From NCBI RefSeq assembly GCF_963259705.1, contig NC_081844.1, positions 48,345,501 to 48,409,500 of the forward strand: 64,000 nt of DNA, written 5' to 3'. The stretch comes from Myotis daubentonii (lineage: Eukaryota > Chordata > Mammalia > Chiroptera > Vespertilionidae). Positions 11,395-24,260 of the stretch are shown here, piece by piece (position 1 is the first letter of the stretch; each line of letters begins with the position of its first letter). Position numbers and translations under genes: made by a program. The notes under the pieces were generated by a model. The model was not told the DNA's origin, searched no databases, and saw only the letters and a list, made by a program, of their open reading frames with translations.

Positions 11395-11632
11395 CAGTGA
11401 TGGTGAACCTATAACACGCGTGTCAGAGCTGACACGTGAACTCATTTTTTTGGTTGATTTTTCTTTGTTAAATGGCATTTAAATATGTAAAATAAATATC
11501 AAAAATATAAGTCTTTGTTTTACTATGGTTGCAAAGATCAAAAAATTATTTCTATATGTGACATGGCACCAGAGTTAAGTTAGGGTTTTTCAAAATGCTG
11601 ACACGCTGAGCTCAAAAGGTTTGCCATCATTG
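11395..11632. mobile_element. hAT MITE, 238 bp, 8-bp target duplication
   Basis: Ends CAGTGATGGTGAACCT and, reverse-complemented, CAATGATGGCAAACCT. Flanked by CTGTAGAC (11387-11394) and CTGTAGAT (11633-11640), an 8-bp duplication with one mismatch, as expected of hAT. The interior is nearly the same as the copy at 39398-39632. No transposase coding. Confidence 0.92.
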
Positions 11633-11929
11633 CTGTAGATTGAATTTTGAGGAAAGAATTTGAAACTAAATTTTGTTGTATATATTTTCAGCCATTATTT
11701 CCCTGGATCATGATGCTATAAGGAATTTCTCCATAGTTAATTCTACTTTGTAAATATACTATTTTAGCAAATTGTTGGCCATTCTCATTGTTTTCCAGCT
11801 CTGGTATTGTGAATTATTCTTTGCCAGCTTTATTTATGTATATCTCTATATAAGAAGAGAAACATCCTTGAGTTCTGTTTAATGTATATTCCAATGTAAC
11901 GACCACTGAAAACAAAATATATTTCTTAG

Positions 11930-12300
11930 CACTCCTCAAAGTTTCAGGTTAATTCCAACTGTCACACCAGGGAATCACTAATGTAATTTCTTTAGTTTTG
12001 CCTATTTTGGACTTCATGAAAATGGAATATTATACCGTGGACTCATTTTTTATAGCTCCTTTCACTAAATATGATTTTGAGAGTTATCTGTGTTGTTGCA
12101 TATATAAGTAGTCTGTACATTTTATTGATGAGTAGTGTTACATTACACGAAGAGACCACAATTGATTTCATCTCTTTTCTCTCTAATAGACATGTGTATT
12201 CTATGCAATTATTGACTATTATTAATCAATCTGCTGTGTTATCTTATACAAGTCTTTTTTTCCGCATTAGATATTATATTAAGCTGTCATTATTTGTAGA
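11930..12300 (-). mobile_element. Old L1 3' region (reverse)
   Basis: The + strand shows the antisense L1 3' pattern: 'tttgcctattttggacttca', 'tcctttcactaaatatgatt', 'gttgttgcatatataagtag', 'tgatgagtagtgttacatta'. Diverged, with no open frame. Confidence 0.65.
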
Positions 12301-12563
12301 TACTTTTTCAAATTGAAGAACTATCATTATTTTTCTAGTTTGCTGTGAGTTCTCTATTTTTTTTAATCATAAATGGGTAATGAACTTTAATGCTATTTCT
12401 GTACTAAGGAGATTATTATATTTTCCCTTTCTTTAATGTGGTGAATTATATCAACACATGTATTTTTGTGAAAGATTTATTATATAGTTTATATGTCATA
12501 TAATTTACCAAGTTACAGTAAATAATTGAAGGGTTTTAGTATATTCATCATCATTATATTCTA

Positions 12564-13682
12564 CTAGGGGCCCGGTACACGAAATTCGTGCACTGTGTGT
12601 GTGTGTGTGTCGGGGGGGGGGTGTCCCTCAGCCCAGCCTGCCCCTTCTCACATACTGGGAGCCCTCAGGCGTTGACCCCCATCACCCTCCAATCGCAGGA
12701 TCGGCCCCTTGCCCAGGCCTGACGCCTCTGACAGAGGCGTCAGGCCTGGGCAGGGGATCCCTCATTTCCCCCCATCACTGGTTCTGCCCCCAGCCCCGGC
12801 CTGATGCCTCGGCCAGAGGCGTAGACCCCCATCACCCTCCGATTGCCTGATCGGCCCCTTATCCAGGCCTGACGCCTCCGCCAGAGGTGTCAGGCTTGGA
12901 CAGGGGACCCCCATCTCCCCCCGATCACTGGCTCTGGCCCCCGCCCAGGACTGAGGCCTCTGGCCCAGGAATCATGCCTGGGCAGGGGACCCCCATCTCC
13001 TTCTGATCGCTTGCTCCACCCCCCGCCCAAGCCTGACGCCTCTGACCCAGGCTTCAGACCTGGGCAAGGGGACCATCATATCCCCCCAATCCCCGGCTCC
13101 GCCCCCCACCCAGGCCTGATGCCTCGACCAGAGGAGTTGACCCTCATCACCCTCCGATCACCAATCACCGGATCGGCCCCTTGACCAGGCCTGAGGCCTC
13201 TGGCTGAGGCGTCCAGCCTGGGCAGTGGGGACCCGCAGTTGCAGCAGCCCCGCGATCGTGGGCTTCGCTTTAGGCCCAGGCAAGGGACCCCTAGCTCCCG
13301 GGACTGCCAGCTTCGACCGTGCCCAGCTCCCATCGCTGGCTCCACCCCTACTTCCTGCTATCACTGGCCAGGGCGGCAAAGGCACCTGATTCTCCGATCA
13401 TGGCTGGGGAGGCAGGGCAAAGGCGGCCCCAGGGCCGCCTTTGCCCTGCCCCCCAGCTCTTAGCTCCCCCCTGTGTTTCCGATCACTGTCAGTGGCAGGG
13501 GGCTTCTTCCTGCTTTCCCTTTCGCCTCCCTGCATTGTGCCTACATATGCAAATTAACCACCATCTTGTTGGCAGTTAACTGCCAATCTTAGTTGGCAGT
13601 TAATTTGCATATAGCCCTGATTAGCCAATGAAAAGGGTATCGTCGTACGCCAATTACCATTTTTCTCTTTTATTAGATAGGA
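12564..13682 (-). mobile_element. Non-autonomous Helitron, 1.12 kb, GC-rich
   Basis: In minus orientation it starts TCCTATCTAATAAAAG (right edge, GA at 13681-13682, host T next). It ends with hairpin GTGCACGAATTTCGTGTAC and CTAG (left edge 12564-12567, host A at 12563). The interior is a series of ~80-bp GC-rich subrepeats, a perfect 21-bp-arm hairpin (12710-12730/12732-12752) and a longer hairpin near 13400-13460. Same subfamily as 61088-62153 and 62154-63451. Open frames in it recur in the other copies and reflect shared repeat DNA, not genes. Inserted between old L1 segments. Confidence 0.95.
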
Positions 13683-13689
13683 TTTTAGA

Positions 13690-15900
13690 TACTCCAAGAG
13701 AAACCTTATGCCCCTTAACACTTGGTCTCCACTTCCTCCCAACCACCTCAGCCCTAATCTCCTTTCTGTCTCAGTAGACTTGCCTTTTCAAAACATTTCA
13801 GGCAAATAAAATATCATAATACATGGGCTTTTATGATTGGCTTCTTTGACTTAGCATGATTTCAAGGTTCTTCCATGTTGTAGAATGTATTGGAACTCCA
13901 TTTCTTTTTATTGACAAATACTATTCTATTGCATGGATCTGTCACATTTATTTGTTAATTCATAAGTTATGAATATTTGAGTTGTTTCAACTTATTTCCT
14001 ATTATAAGTAATGCTGTTGTGAACGTTTGTGTACAAGTTTTTGTGTGAAACTACATTTCTATTTATTTCAGGTGTATATTTAGGAGCAGAATTGTGTCAT
14101 ATGGTAAATCAATGTCCAGCCTTTCAGGAACTGCTATACTTTCTCCCAATGCAGATGCACTACTTTACATTTGTTTTTAAATATATGTTTTATTGTTGTG
14201 TAGGTATGGCAAGGCCAACAGCTCAGAAGATGACTGTCATGGGAAAAAATAGTTTGTTATACTGATAGATACCACGGGGTTCAGAGAAGTGTGTTATCAG
14301 GGGCCAGAGAAGGGTATTATCAGGAGCCAGAAAAGTGTGTTGCTTAATTTCTAACTACTTTGGAGTTTTTCAGATACTTTGCTGCTATTGCTCTTAAATT
14401 AAATTCATTGTGTTCAGAGAACCTGCTATATATTTATTTCCATTTTTAAAATGCATTGACTTGTTTAAAGGCCCCCCCCTGTGGTGACTGTTCTACATGT
14501 ACCTGGGGAGGTGTATTCTGTGTTTGTTTTGTATAATGTTCTCTCAGTGTCCGTTACTTCAGGTGGTTGACAGCGTTGTTTGTCATCTACATCCTTACTT
14601 TGTTCATTTGTCATTTTAGTCCGACTAGCTGCGATGAGGGTGTGATGAAACTCTAATCAATATTATAGATTTATCTTTTTTCTTTTGTTTCTGTTCTTTT
14701 TTGCTTTATGCATATATAAGCTCTGTCTTCATCATTTCACAGAATAGTTAAGTCTTCCTGAGGAATTAACAATTATTGTTATTTTTAAAATAGACATTTT
14801 TGTGACAGGCCCCCTTCTCTTGAAGTTTATTTTATAAAATGTTAATAGTGGCACACGTCTGTTCTTATGCTTAACACATACTTCCAGTTTCCAGTTTCTT
14901 TCAATTGTTCTGAGATACATTTAACATATATCTCATATAAATAGCATATAGTTGAATCTTGTTTTATATATAATCTGCAGACTTTTTTTTCATTTTAGCT
15001 GGAGTGCATTAACTACACTTAAAGTAGTAGTTAATACAGTTATGTTTGTTTACTTACATTTTTTTTATATGTAACAGTGTAATACCATTTAGATCCTTTC
15101 TATATCTTGTGCTGTAATTAGTTATTTTACTTTTGCAAATGTTATAAAGTACCAATAGATAGTTATTATTTTTGCTTCAAACACCTAAACAAGCTCTTTT
15201 CAACCCAGGGTGGTGAGAGACTCAGCCTGGGATTGCCTTCTCTGTGCCATGTCAGGTAGACTCTCTGCAGTCACTAAACTGAGGCAGTGATAAGATTATT
15301 TCATTTGTTTTCCATCTCTTAGAGATTATGGTCCTTGCCTTTCTGATGTACAATGACTTGATGCTCATTGTGTTTCATATATTTTTACTGTTTTAGATAG
15401 TTGAGGCAAGAAGAGAAATCTAATTCCTGATATTCCATCTTGGTAAGAGATATAGCCTCCCCCCTCCTCTTGAAACACATTTGTTGGTATAGAATTCCTG
15501 GTTGACAGGTTTTTATTTTATTGCATTTTTCCTTTGGGCACTTTAAAGATATTGCTCTTTTTTCCCTGAGTCTGTTGTTTCTAATTTGAAATATGCTGTC
15601 TTTCTTATTGTTGTTCCACTTTGTTTATGTGATGTATTTATTTTTATTTCTGTGTTTAGGACTTCTGTCTTACCTTTGGTACTTGTTCTGCTAAGGTTCT
15701 TAGAATAGCGGGTTATAATTTTTCATGAAATTTGAAAAAAATTACTATTTTATCCTGCACCATTTTGTCTTATCCATCTACTATTCCAATTATATGTTAG
15801 ACTGTTGGATTCTTTCACAAGTCACATATATTATAATAAATATATAACATATTTATTATATTTCAATCTTCTTCTCCTCTGTTTTTAAGTTTGATCCAAT
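13690..15900 (-). mobile_element. Ancient L1 remnant, 3' UTR through ORF2 fragments (reverse)
   Basis: Antisense L1 blocks in order. The 3' part is at 13700-14190 ('ggcttctttgacttagcatg', 'ttccatgttgtagaatgtat', 'tgtgtacaagtttttgtgtg'). ORF2-like antisense text is at 14390-14700 ('ttgtgttcagagaacctgct', 'ggggaggtgtattctg'). Further pieces run to about 15900. Heavily diverged, with no intact frame. More than one insertion may be merged here, since a similar 3' segment also lies left of the Helitron. Confidence 0.55.
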
Positions 15901-17560
15901 AAAATCAATAAGTGGTGAGCTATGGTTTTAGTTCTGTTGAGTTTAGGCACAAATTGCCTAAGAACTGTGCTTTCAACCCATTCTCAACTTTCTGCACTAC
16001 CAAAGGGCTTATAATTTTATTACTATCAGAAATTTAATTGGGTGGTAATTTATTTGCAGCTTTGGTTAGACCTGGTTTGCCTCTATTTTAAAACACTTTA
16101 CATGACTTTAGGCTTCTCTCAAGGAGAGAATACCTTATACACTTAAAACTCACAACTGTACTACTTTGAAACCTTGGGAACTCAACACATATTTTCTTCA
16201 GGACTGGGGAGACTAAGAGAACATGAGGCTATGACTGAGACTTTGAGCCTGTCGAGCCCCTTAGGACCATGGCAATTTGAGATCACAAAGTACCAAAATA
16301 GAAATTGCTAAATGAAATGATTCTGAAATTTCAAGATTGTGCAGCCCTATCTCCAGCCTTACTCATCAAAACTCTCCTTACACCTGGATCTCCTTCAAAT
16401 TTGAATGTGACTTGACATTACCAAGGTTCATCAGAGGTTTGCTTGCTTTTTTCCATGTCTAAGAAATATTCACTTTTTTTTTTTTGCTTGCCTGGTTCCC
16501 GGCTTCTAGTAGTCCCCAGGAATGAAAGCTTTCTGTATTGTGTGCTCATTCAGGAAGGAAAGTTTCATGCAGAGCTTCATGGAATTTTTTATCCACAAGT
16601 TTTACATGGCTTTAAAATGGTATGATAAAGTTCGGCTTCTCTGGTAATACCTGTTTTTAGCAGATGTAAAAGTCTTCCCACTCCTTCTATATTCTAGTCA
16701 GAGAAGAATAGTTGTTCTATCATTTCTGTGGTACTAGTGATTTCCTTTCCATTTTTTTTTTTTTACCATGATCCCATCTCGATTTGTATCATCCTTGTTT
16801 ACATAGTCATCATTTTTAGATTTATTTTCCTAGATTGGTAATTTCTTCACAAGAATCCAATGTTATATTTGATTTAATGTCTACTTATTTCCTTTAGGAA
16901 GTCTTTGGGCTGTTGCTTAATATTCTACATACACTTCCAAAACCTATCTATCACATATTATATGGTAAGATTTGATTTCTGAGAAAACTCCCACATCTGA
17001 AATTCTAATATGAAGCCTGTCATCCACAAGACTTTTTCTGATACAAGGCTGTGAAGTGCTAATATATTTTTCATGAAGCGTGTATTATGTAATATGTTAC
17101 ACTCCTTATAAAACAGTTGAACAAGAGGGCATACCTGCCTGCACTACTACATCTTTTACATTTATTATGCAAAGAATTAACAAAATAAAAAAGGTATGGA
17201 TAAGACTTGGCATAATTGGATTATATTTTAATGAATACCAGTTCTAGTATACCAATTATGGGCATAATTATGAATTTTAAAATATGAAACACACACATTT
17301 ACGTATATATGCACTTTTATCATTAATTTCTGCTGAAAACTAAAAGATGATATTTGATAAAAATATATTTGTATAGATGGATTTTCAGACATTGTTACAC
17401 TGAACATATTGACTGGTGGTTATAAGGGTACTGAAAAGAGTTATATACTGGGACAACTAATAATCACATTTATGATGCCCTATGATGTTTTTACTGGTCT
17501 GACTTCTCTTCTAGAGCTTTTTAGACGTAAAGTTGCTATCCTATAAATAAGAACGCCTTA
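15901..17560. other. AT-rich unique DNA
   Basis: Homopolymer T runs at about 16474 and 16752; otherwise nothing recognised. Confidence 0.5.
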
Positions 17561-17576
17561 AAAAGCAAATGTATTT

Positions 17577-17611
17577 ATCTCTTCTTGGCCTTTTGGCTAA
17601 GATCAAATGTA
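17577..17611 (+). pseudogene. RNU2 pseudogene: U2 snRNA retropseudogene fragment (first ~35 nt)
   Basis: 'cttcttggccttttggctaa' followed by 'gatcaaatgta' matches the 5' end of U2 snRNA with about three substitutions, then stops and runs into A-rich DNA. U2 normally pairs with the intron branch site in the spliceosome; this 35-bp piece lacks the Sm site and all later stem-loops and has no snRNA promoter. An imperfect repeat (AAAAAGCAAATGTATTTAT left, AAAAAACAAATATCTTTAT right) and the TT/AAAA context suggest L1-machinery insertion of a truncated copy. Confidence 0.8.
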
Positions 17612-17619
17612 AAAAACAA

Positions 17620-20600
17620 ATATCTTTATATGATGTGTAAAAAATTACTCTTAGATAAAAAACAAACCACTTAAAAATATTTCATTCAGAAATACAAAGT
17701 TGATTAACTACTTTATTGAAATTCGGAAAGAGGAAGAAAACAGGGAAAATAACAGGTTCAAAATACTAAAACCTTTTACTGAGGGTTATATTTACTCATG
17801 CGTATTATTCTACTATAAAGTTTGCTTTGACATTAAATCATGAAACCAGCCAAATTCTGCAGAAGAAATCCTATGACTGCAGTACGTGATGGCTGTGACA
17901 ACAAAATAATAAATAATTGACATTGACAATGAAAACTGTGTTTTTCCCAAAGCATCTGATAGCTAATGTGTGAATAATTCCCCTGATATTGTCTGCCTGT
18001 CAGTGTGATACAAGTATTCTATTTCAGGGACATAGGAGTTTGTAAAAGTTATCTCTCTTTTTAAAAAAATGCAACATCAAATAGCATGGAAGACTGAAAA
18101 AAATATTGATGTCAAAGAACTAATATTGAAAAGACAGTGCACCTTATATATGATAATTCCAATTTAAAGCAAGGATATGCTAATTGATGTTAGAAATTAT
18201 CTTTTATACATGGATGTGATACATTTTTTAGGAAAGTGCTCTTAATTAGAATATTATCTGTTTGTTTAGTAGACACTGTTAATGGACCATTTTCTCGCTG
18301 ACTTTTTTGAGCACTATAGGTTTAAAAAGCTGTTTAGCTCTCGGGTTACATTTTTCAGTATATTTGTTTTACAATTTCACAAAGTTTGGTTTGGTGAAAG
18401 AACATAGGAATGATTGATATAGTGGTAGATATAACTTTGGAAGAAAAAACCAAAAAAAAATCTTATAAATTCATTTGTCATCAAAATAACAATATTATTT
18501 TGGACAATGTCAGAGAGAGCTTATTGACTATGCAACTTATTTGCAGAGAAAATCAATAAAAATAATCTCATGATTAGCATGATAGGGAAAACATTGAAGC
18601 AAGAAATTAACTTGACATTTTATTGTTCTTTTGCACTAGGCCCATGAAAGTAATTTTTGTTATCAAAATAAGTCTTTAAGAGCATGTATTATCAAGGCTT
18701 ATTAATCTAAGTTAGTGAAAATAAGTTTTGAACTATTAGACTATTATTAGATCACATGAAAAAAAATTTTAATAAATTTGAAAATCCATTCTTATCTGAC
18801 AATAGAGCTAAAGAAATCCACAAGAAATTCACTTTTTTTGGCAAAGAGATAGCAATCCTCTAAATCCACTAGTAAGTAATAGTAACCATTTATATAACTG
18901 TCCATTATTAAAAACATGCTATATGAATGAGTCTAGAATAAGAAAAACAAACAAAAGGTTTGGAAATAAACCAAAATAAAAAATGATGAGGTCAAATATT
19001 CTGAATGTTAGATATTTTTTGGTGATCAAAGTTCACTTTCGTCATGGGCAATTCTATGTAAGATGCTTTAGAATGCATACCAATCAGCAGGGACTTAATT
19101 AACATAGATTACAAAAATCTCTCTAGCAATGTAGTTGAGACCAGCCAATACATAACTAACATTAAGTCAAGGTGAAAAGTCACATAGCATTAATAAGAAG
19201 AGATTTTCAATGAGTTGATTAATGTAATCTAAACAAAATTTACTCCAAAACAAAAGAACCTTAGTGTTTTCAATTTGGTAGGCCTTTAACAGGATGGGAA
19301 ATCTTAAAGGACCATGCCAGTAATAACAGACAGGCAAGGATATTTTCCTGTAGCAGCTACAGGACAAGCTTTGGTATCTGGAGAGAGAGCATTGATATCC
19401 CACTGCCTTTTGGGTCCAGGATGAAAATCCTCATCAAACTCATGTGTAGTACAGTATACAGAAAGTGATTTTAGTGTGGTGAAAAAGGAAATTGTACAGA
19501 ATTCTAGCGGATGAGAAATGTATTTTGTCCCAAACCAAACCATCTTGTAAATTCACTTGCCATCAAAATAAAAATATTATTTTTATATCTAATAAAATAA
19601 AGTAGAAATATTTGAGTCTGCCTCTTTCCAGGCAGAAAAAAAGGTACTCTGGTAAAAGATGAAGTATGTGAAGATGAGCGGGGTGACAGGAGGCCTTGTG
19701 AGCTACTGTCAGGTAAATGAGCCAGGTCGGTGATGTATATATTAAGTCATAGTGTCAAACTTACAAGTGATAAATTCTCACAGCATTGTGGGGCTGACTG
19801 CAACAGAGACCTAAGGTTTGGGTTTTGTTTAAGTATGGTCAATCAATGGAATGAAAACATGAAATCATTCAGTTTTAATAGAAGATGAACTTATATAGAA
19901 GAGGAGTTCTTAAAGATATGCAAACCTGTATGAATATTTATTTTCTTGTACAAGTATTTTGTCTTTTAAATCATTATTTCCTTTCTTCCCTCTAATTAGC
20001 CATTTAGCAATCTTATTCAGTGCTTTAGTAGAAACCCCTGGACATTTTTGATATCAAATAGAATTAGATAGAGAATATATTTAATTGATATGTGAAAATC
20101 TCAATAGTACTATTGTTTAATGTGATTGAGACATTGAGTGTAAGGCTTCTGTCCTAAAAGCAGCTGATAGATTAGGCATGGTCTAGGTATATATACTTTT
20201 TAGATTCTAGTGTGTGTTTTTTCTAAAATATGAATACATAACTGGGTCCAAATGATGAAAAAGTTTCAGATAAAAAGAAACTGAAACATCAGGACTTTTT
20301 TACATTAGTCACACATGGTGCACTATCACTGAACTTTAAAATGAGATGCTTTTTTTGTATTCCTATTTTGAACACAACTGTGTTTACTGTATTTGTATTT
20401 TTGCATATATATATGGAATTAAAAACTTTCTCATCTGTTTGCCAGTGGACAAAAAATATCTAAACAACTACAAGTATCTGGAAGATCAAGGAAGATTTGT
20501 ATAGTGTGGTAGGGCATGAACATACTTTCTATCGGTCAGTTTTTTCTGCATGGTTGAGAATGTGGGATAAAAACTTTGGTGTGAAACAAAACATTGTACT

Positions 20601-21079
20601 CAGGTCTCTCAGGAACCATTCCTCCCTCTGCCTCTGCCCTCTCTCCCCACACACACACAAAGTGTCTCCATGACCCAAGATTGTAATCTAACGAGTTCTT
20701 AGGCCCATTTTAGTTAAACTTGAGGCAGTGGAATTCAGGAGCCAGCTTTTTCCACTGAAAGGAGTCAAATGGTTAAAATTTTAGGAAATTTGAGGGCTAC
20801 TTGAATCATGTTGGTAGTTTGAAAATTGAACATATTGGGAATATTTATAATACAAAAATATCATCAAATGCTACCAGTCTCAGCCCTCCTCCCACTCCCT
20901 GTTGGCATGTTCAACATTTATGAGGACATCACTGGTTGTCACTGTAGATCATTTCTTCCTTAAAGTCTTTGACTTCTGTGAAAGAACTTTCTCCTGGCTA
21001 TGATTTTCCCTTTCAGATTGTTCTTTTGTGATTGTATATATGAATTCCTACTCCTCTACATTCATTAAATGTGTGTTAT
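17620..21079. other. AT-rich unique DNA
   Basis: No gene or named repeat. A ~40-bp near-identical pair lies at about 18462-18501 and 19543-19582 in direct orientation, hinting at a diverged local duplication. A small CA/C-rich patch is at about 20645. Confidence 0.5.
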
Positions 21080-21265
21080 TTCTCAGGATTTTGTCCTAGG
21101 CCCTTTCTATTCTCACTCTATGTTCTCTCCTTGTGAGAATGTTGTCACTGTTTTTAACGAGCTTACAACACTCTCTCAAGCTCCAAAACTATTTGTTCAA
21201 TTGCTTTCTGAGCCTTAACATGTACAAAACTGAACTTGTTCCCCTACTATCTGCTTACCTGCTTT
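21080..21265 (+). mobile_element. L2/CR1-type LINE reverse transcriptase remnant
   Basis: 'tttctcaggattttgtccta', 'ggccctttctattctcactc' and 'cttaacatgtacaaaactga' follow the order of the L2-class reverse transcriptase domain. The catalytic YADD segment is lost or unrecognisable and the frames are broken. Confidence 0.5.
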
Positions 21266-21379
21266 TAATGTCTCAAATATGATCTCATGCGATTAAATGT
21301 TCTTTTATAAAATATTATTTAATGCCTACATAAAATACAATAAAACATAATATATTACATCATGAATTACTTATTTTTT

Positions 21380-21588
21380 TAAATATGTTTTTATTGATTT
21401 CAGAGAGGAAGGGAGAGGGAGAGATAGAAACATCAATGATGAGAGAGAATCATCGATTGGCTGCCTCCTGCACACCCCACAATGGGATCAAGCCCGCAAT
21501 CTGGGTATGTGCCTTTGACCGGAATCGAACCTGGGACCCTTCAGTCCGCAGGCTGACTCTCTATCCACTGAGCCTAACTGGCTAGGGC
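21380..21588 (-). mobile_element. VES-type SINE with target duplication
   Basis: Reverse-oriented VES SINE: 'ttttattgatttcagagagg', 'tggctgcctcctgcac', 'ccggaatcgaacctggg' (B box complement), ending 'gagcctaactggctaggg'. Flanked by the direct repeat GAATTACTTATTTTTTT (21364- and 21589-). It landed at the T-rich tail complement of an L1 3' end. Confidence 0.93.
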
Positions 21589-21605
21589 GAATTACTTATT
21601 TTTTT

Positions 21606-21690
21606 TAATTTAATTTTTTTCTTTATTGATTAAGGTATTACATATGTGCCCTTATCCCTCCATTGCCCCCCCCCACCCCATGATTTACTT
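21606..21690 (-). mobile_element. L1 3' end fragment (reverse)
   Basis: 'tttattgattaaggtattac' then 'atatgtgcccttatcc' and a C-rich tract is the antisense of the bat L1 terminus ('gtaataccttaatcaataaa'). A short, 5'-truncated insertion. Confidence 0.85.
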
Positions 21691-23084
21691 ATTACTGATT
21701 TTGTTAATTTCTTATAAACTGAAGCTTCTGGGATCAATAACATTTTTAATATATCTTTTTATGACTTTTATCTGGTGCTCATTGAATGTGCAGCTAACAA
21801 AGTCACAAGAAAACTAAATGACCAACAAAAACAGCTGTTGAATTAAATGGAAGCATACTAAATGAATATTTTTAAAAAGCCATTTTGTACTCAATGATAT
21901 AGATTACTTACTTAAGGATAGGATGCACATCAGAGCTGTATACCATGCAAATCCATGGATGCCAATCAGAGTTGCGCATCCAATGTTATTTCTGATATTG
22001 TAAGTGCTCTGATAATTATATTTAACTCAGGAAGTGTGATAGAATAGTGTAAACTGAAGAATCAGAGGTGATGTGGCCAGAAAAGCAATCACATGCTCTG
22101 TCAATAAATGAATACTAAACAATAGTAAAAGCAACAGTATCCACAAATAAAGAAAAATATATTTTTGTGTAATAATTTCTAATCATTATGTGCTCTAGTT
22201 CTGAAGTAATGTGTCTTGTCAGTGAAGGAATGCTAATGGAAGACTAGAAACTAAAATGAGAGCAGCAAATCTAATTTTAGAGCTAGAATTTCATTTGCCT
22301 ATCAGTCCATGTACAGATGAGGTGATAACACTGTAAGAAAAATCAATGGTGCATTTGGAACCCGCATTTCAACTGAAAAAAAGAAGGTCATAACCTGGAA
22401 AGCAAGATTTATAGGAACAAAGATTAAGTACTAAGGTTAATTTGCAGTTTTCCCATTGGCTTAGTGAATAAGAATCTTTAAATGGTAGTAAGAATATTGT
22501 TTCTTGGTAGGAATAGTACATCTGATTTCATATGCTTCCATGAACAAGTAAATCATGAAATTTAATGCTTCAGTTGATGCAAATTATAGTAGCTGCACAT
22601 GATTTTTCTCACTAAATCCTGAAAATAAAAGAGTGAAATTATTTTTCCAAAAGGAAATTTGCTAAAATACTGTTACCACATGGCTTTTAGCAAGTCAGTT
22701 TTGTTCAAAGGCTATTTCTGTACTTTTGTTTGGTGATACTTTTAAGCAAATGTGACTATAGCTCCTTATGTTTTCTCATAACACTGTAGACAATCCATAG
22801 ATAGCAATGTTATAGGATAGCTAGGTAAAAATTAAGATCAATAATTATTTAATTCACCTCTTTTCATGAATATCTTAAGGATATATCATCAAAATATGAT
22901 TTGTGTTTTTTTCTGTTACATAGAAATATTTATGAAAACTAAAAGAGCAAAGCTGACATATATAATTATTGTCACTTGATGGTTTAATTCTGATTGATTA
23001 TTCTAGTTAATTATAATTATGTACCTTCTAAGACTAGTTCTTTATATAAAACTCTTTTATTTGTTCCTTGGAATTTTGAGTAGT
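21691..23084. other. AT-rich unique DNA
   Basis: Nothing recognised; no open frame of note. Confidence 0.55.
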
Positions 23085-23850
23085 ACATTTTTTAATTGAG
23101 GTAAAATTCACATAACTTAAAATTAATCATTTTAAAGTGAACAATTCAGTGACATTTAGTTTAGTACATTCCCAATGTTGTACAATCATCATTTCTGTCT
23201 TGTTCTAAAATTCTTACATTATTCTGAAAGAAAACCCCATGCCCATTAAAGAGTTGCTCCCTGTCCATCCTCCCCTTAACCCCTGGCAATCACCAATGTT
23301 TTTTCCTGTCTCTATGAGTTTGTCCATTGTGGATATTACATATAAATGGAAGCATACATGAACTTTTGTGTCTGGCTTCATTCACTTAGTTCTTTTTTTT
23401 AGGTTAATCTGTTATCGTGTATGTTAGCATTTCATTCCTTTTGATGGTTAAATAATATTCCACTGTATATATGTACTATATTTTCTTGATTCATTCATCC
23501 ATTAATAGACACTTGCTATCTTCCCACTTTGGGCTATTATGTATACTACTACTGTGAACATTGGTGTACAAGTATTTGTTTGAGTTCCTCTTTTCAGCTA
23601 CTCTTTTTTTAAAAAAATATATTTTATTGATTTTTTACAGAGAAGAAGGGAGAGGGATAGAGAGCCAGAAACATCGATGAGAGAGATCGACCAGTTGCCT
23701 CCTGCACGCCCCCCAGTGGGGACGTGCCTGCAACCAAGGTACATGCCCTTGACCAGAATCGAACCTGGGACCCTTGAGTCCGCAGGCTGGCGCTCTATCC
23801 ACTGAGCCAAACCGGTTCGGCTTCAGCTACTCTTGATAAGCCATGCTATA
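23085..23850 (-). mobile_element. Old L1 3' UTR (reverse), split by a SINE
   Basis: 'ttaattgaggtaaaattcac', 'gtgaacaattcagtgacatt', 'aacccctggcaatcaccaat' and 'ttctttttttt aggttaatc' are the antisense of L1M-type 3' ends. The VES SINE at 23606-23821 interrupts its right part. Confidence 0.75.
23606..23821 (-). mobile_element. VES-type SINE with 13-bp target duplication
   Basis: Reverse VES SINE: 'ttttattgattttttacaga', 'gttgcctcctgcacgcc', 'cagaatcgaacctggg', 'ccactgagccaaaccgg'. The perfect repeat TTCAGCTACTCTT lies at 23593-23605 and 23822-23834. Well preserved, so relatively young. Confidence 0.95.
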
Positions 23851-24184
23851 TCACCAGTCATTCTGGTTTGCTAGGGACTGTGGGGTTTCTAGAACAGTGC
23901 CCTGACAAACCAGGGTCCTCAACCTGGGAAAGCCTTTCTAGTATCCCTCTGTGGAATTATTTATAATATCCATAAATAAAACCCTAATTTTCACTACTTA
24001 TGGCTGTGTTTCAGCACAGCTTTTCCTTGTACTGGGCATGAACTTCTGATGTCGATTTCATGTTGGAGACTTCAAAGCATCTAGCCCAGTACTGTATAGG
24101 CATTGCTCATTTGGGATACATTAAATTGCAGTAGATTATAATGAAATTCTTAAAAGGTAATTTGTGAAAGAATTTATTAGTTCT

Positions 24185-24260
24185 TTCATGTACATTAGAG
24201 CCAAACTGCCTGGGTTCAAATCCCAGCTTTGTAAGTTATTGGCCAAGAGTAGGTACACTG
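24185..24260 (+). mobile_element. MIR SINE core fragment
   Basis: 'agagccaaactgcctgggtt' then 'caaatcccagctttgtaa' is the conserved MIR box-B and core start; the 3' part is lost. Confidence 0.75.

Noticed and set aside
13239..13463. Frame whose translation recurs at 61577-61930 and 62874-63227, at first sight a conserved protein
   Set aside because: All copies sit at the same place in three members of one Helitron subfamily; the shared peptide reflects shared repeat DNA, with differing starts and lengths.
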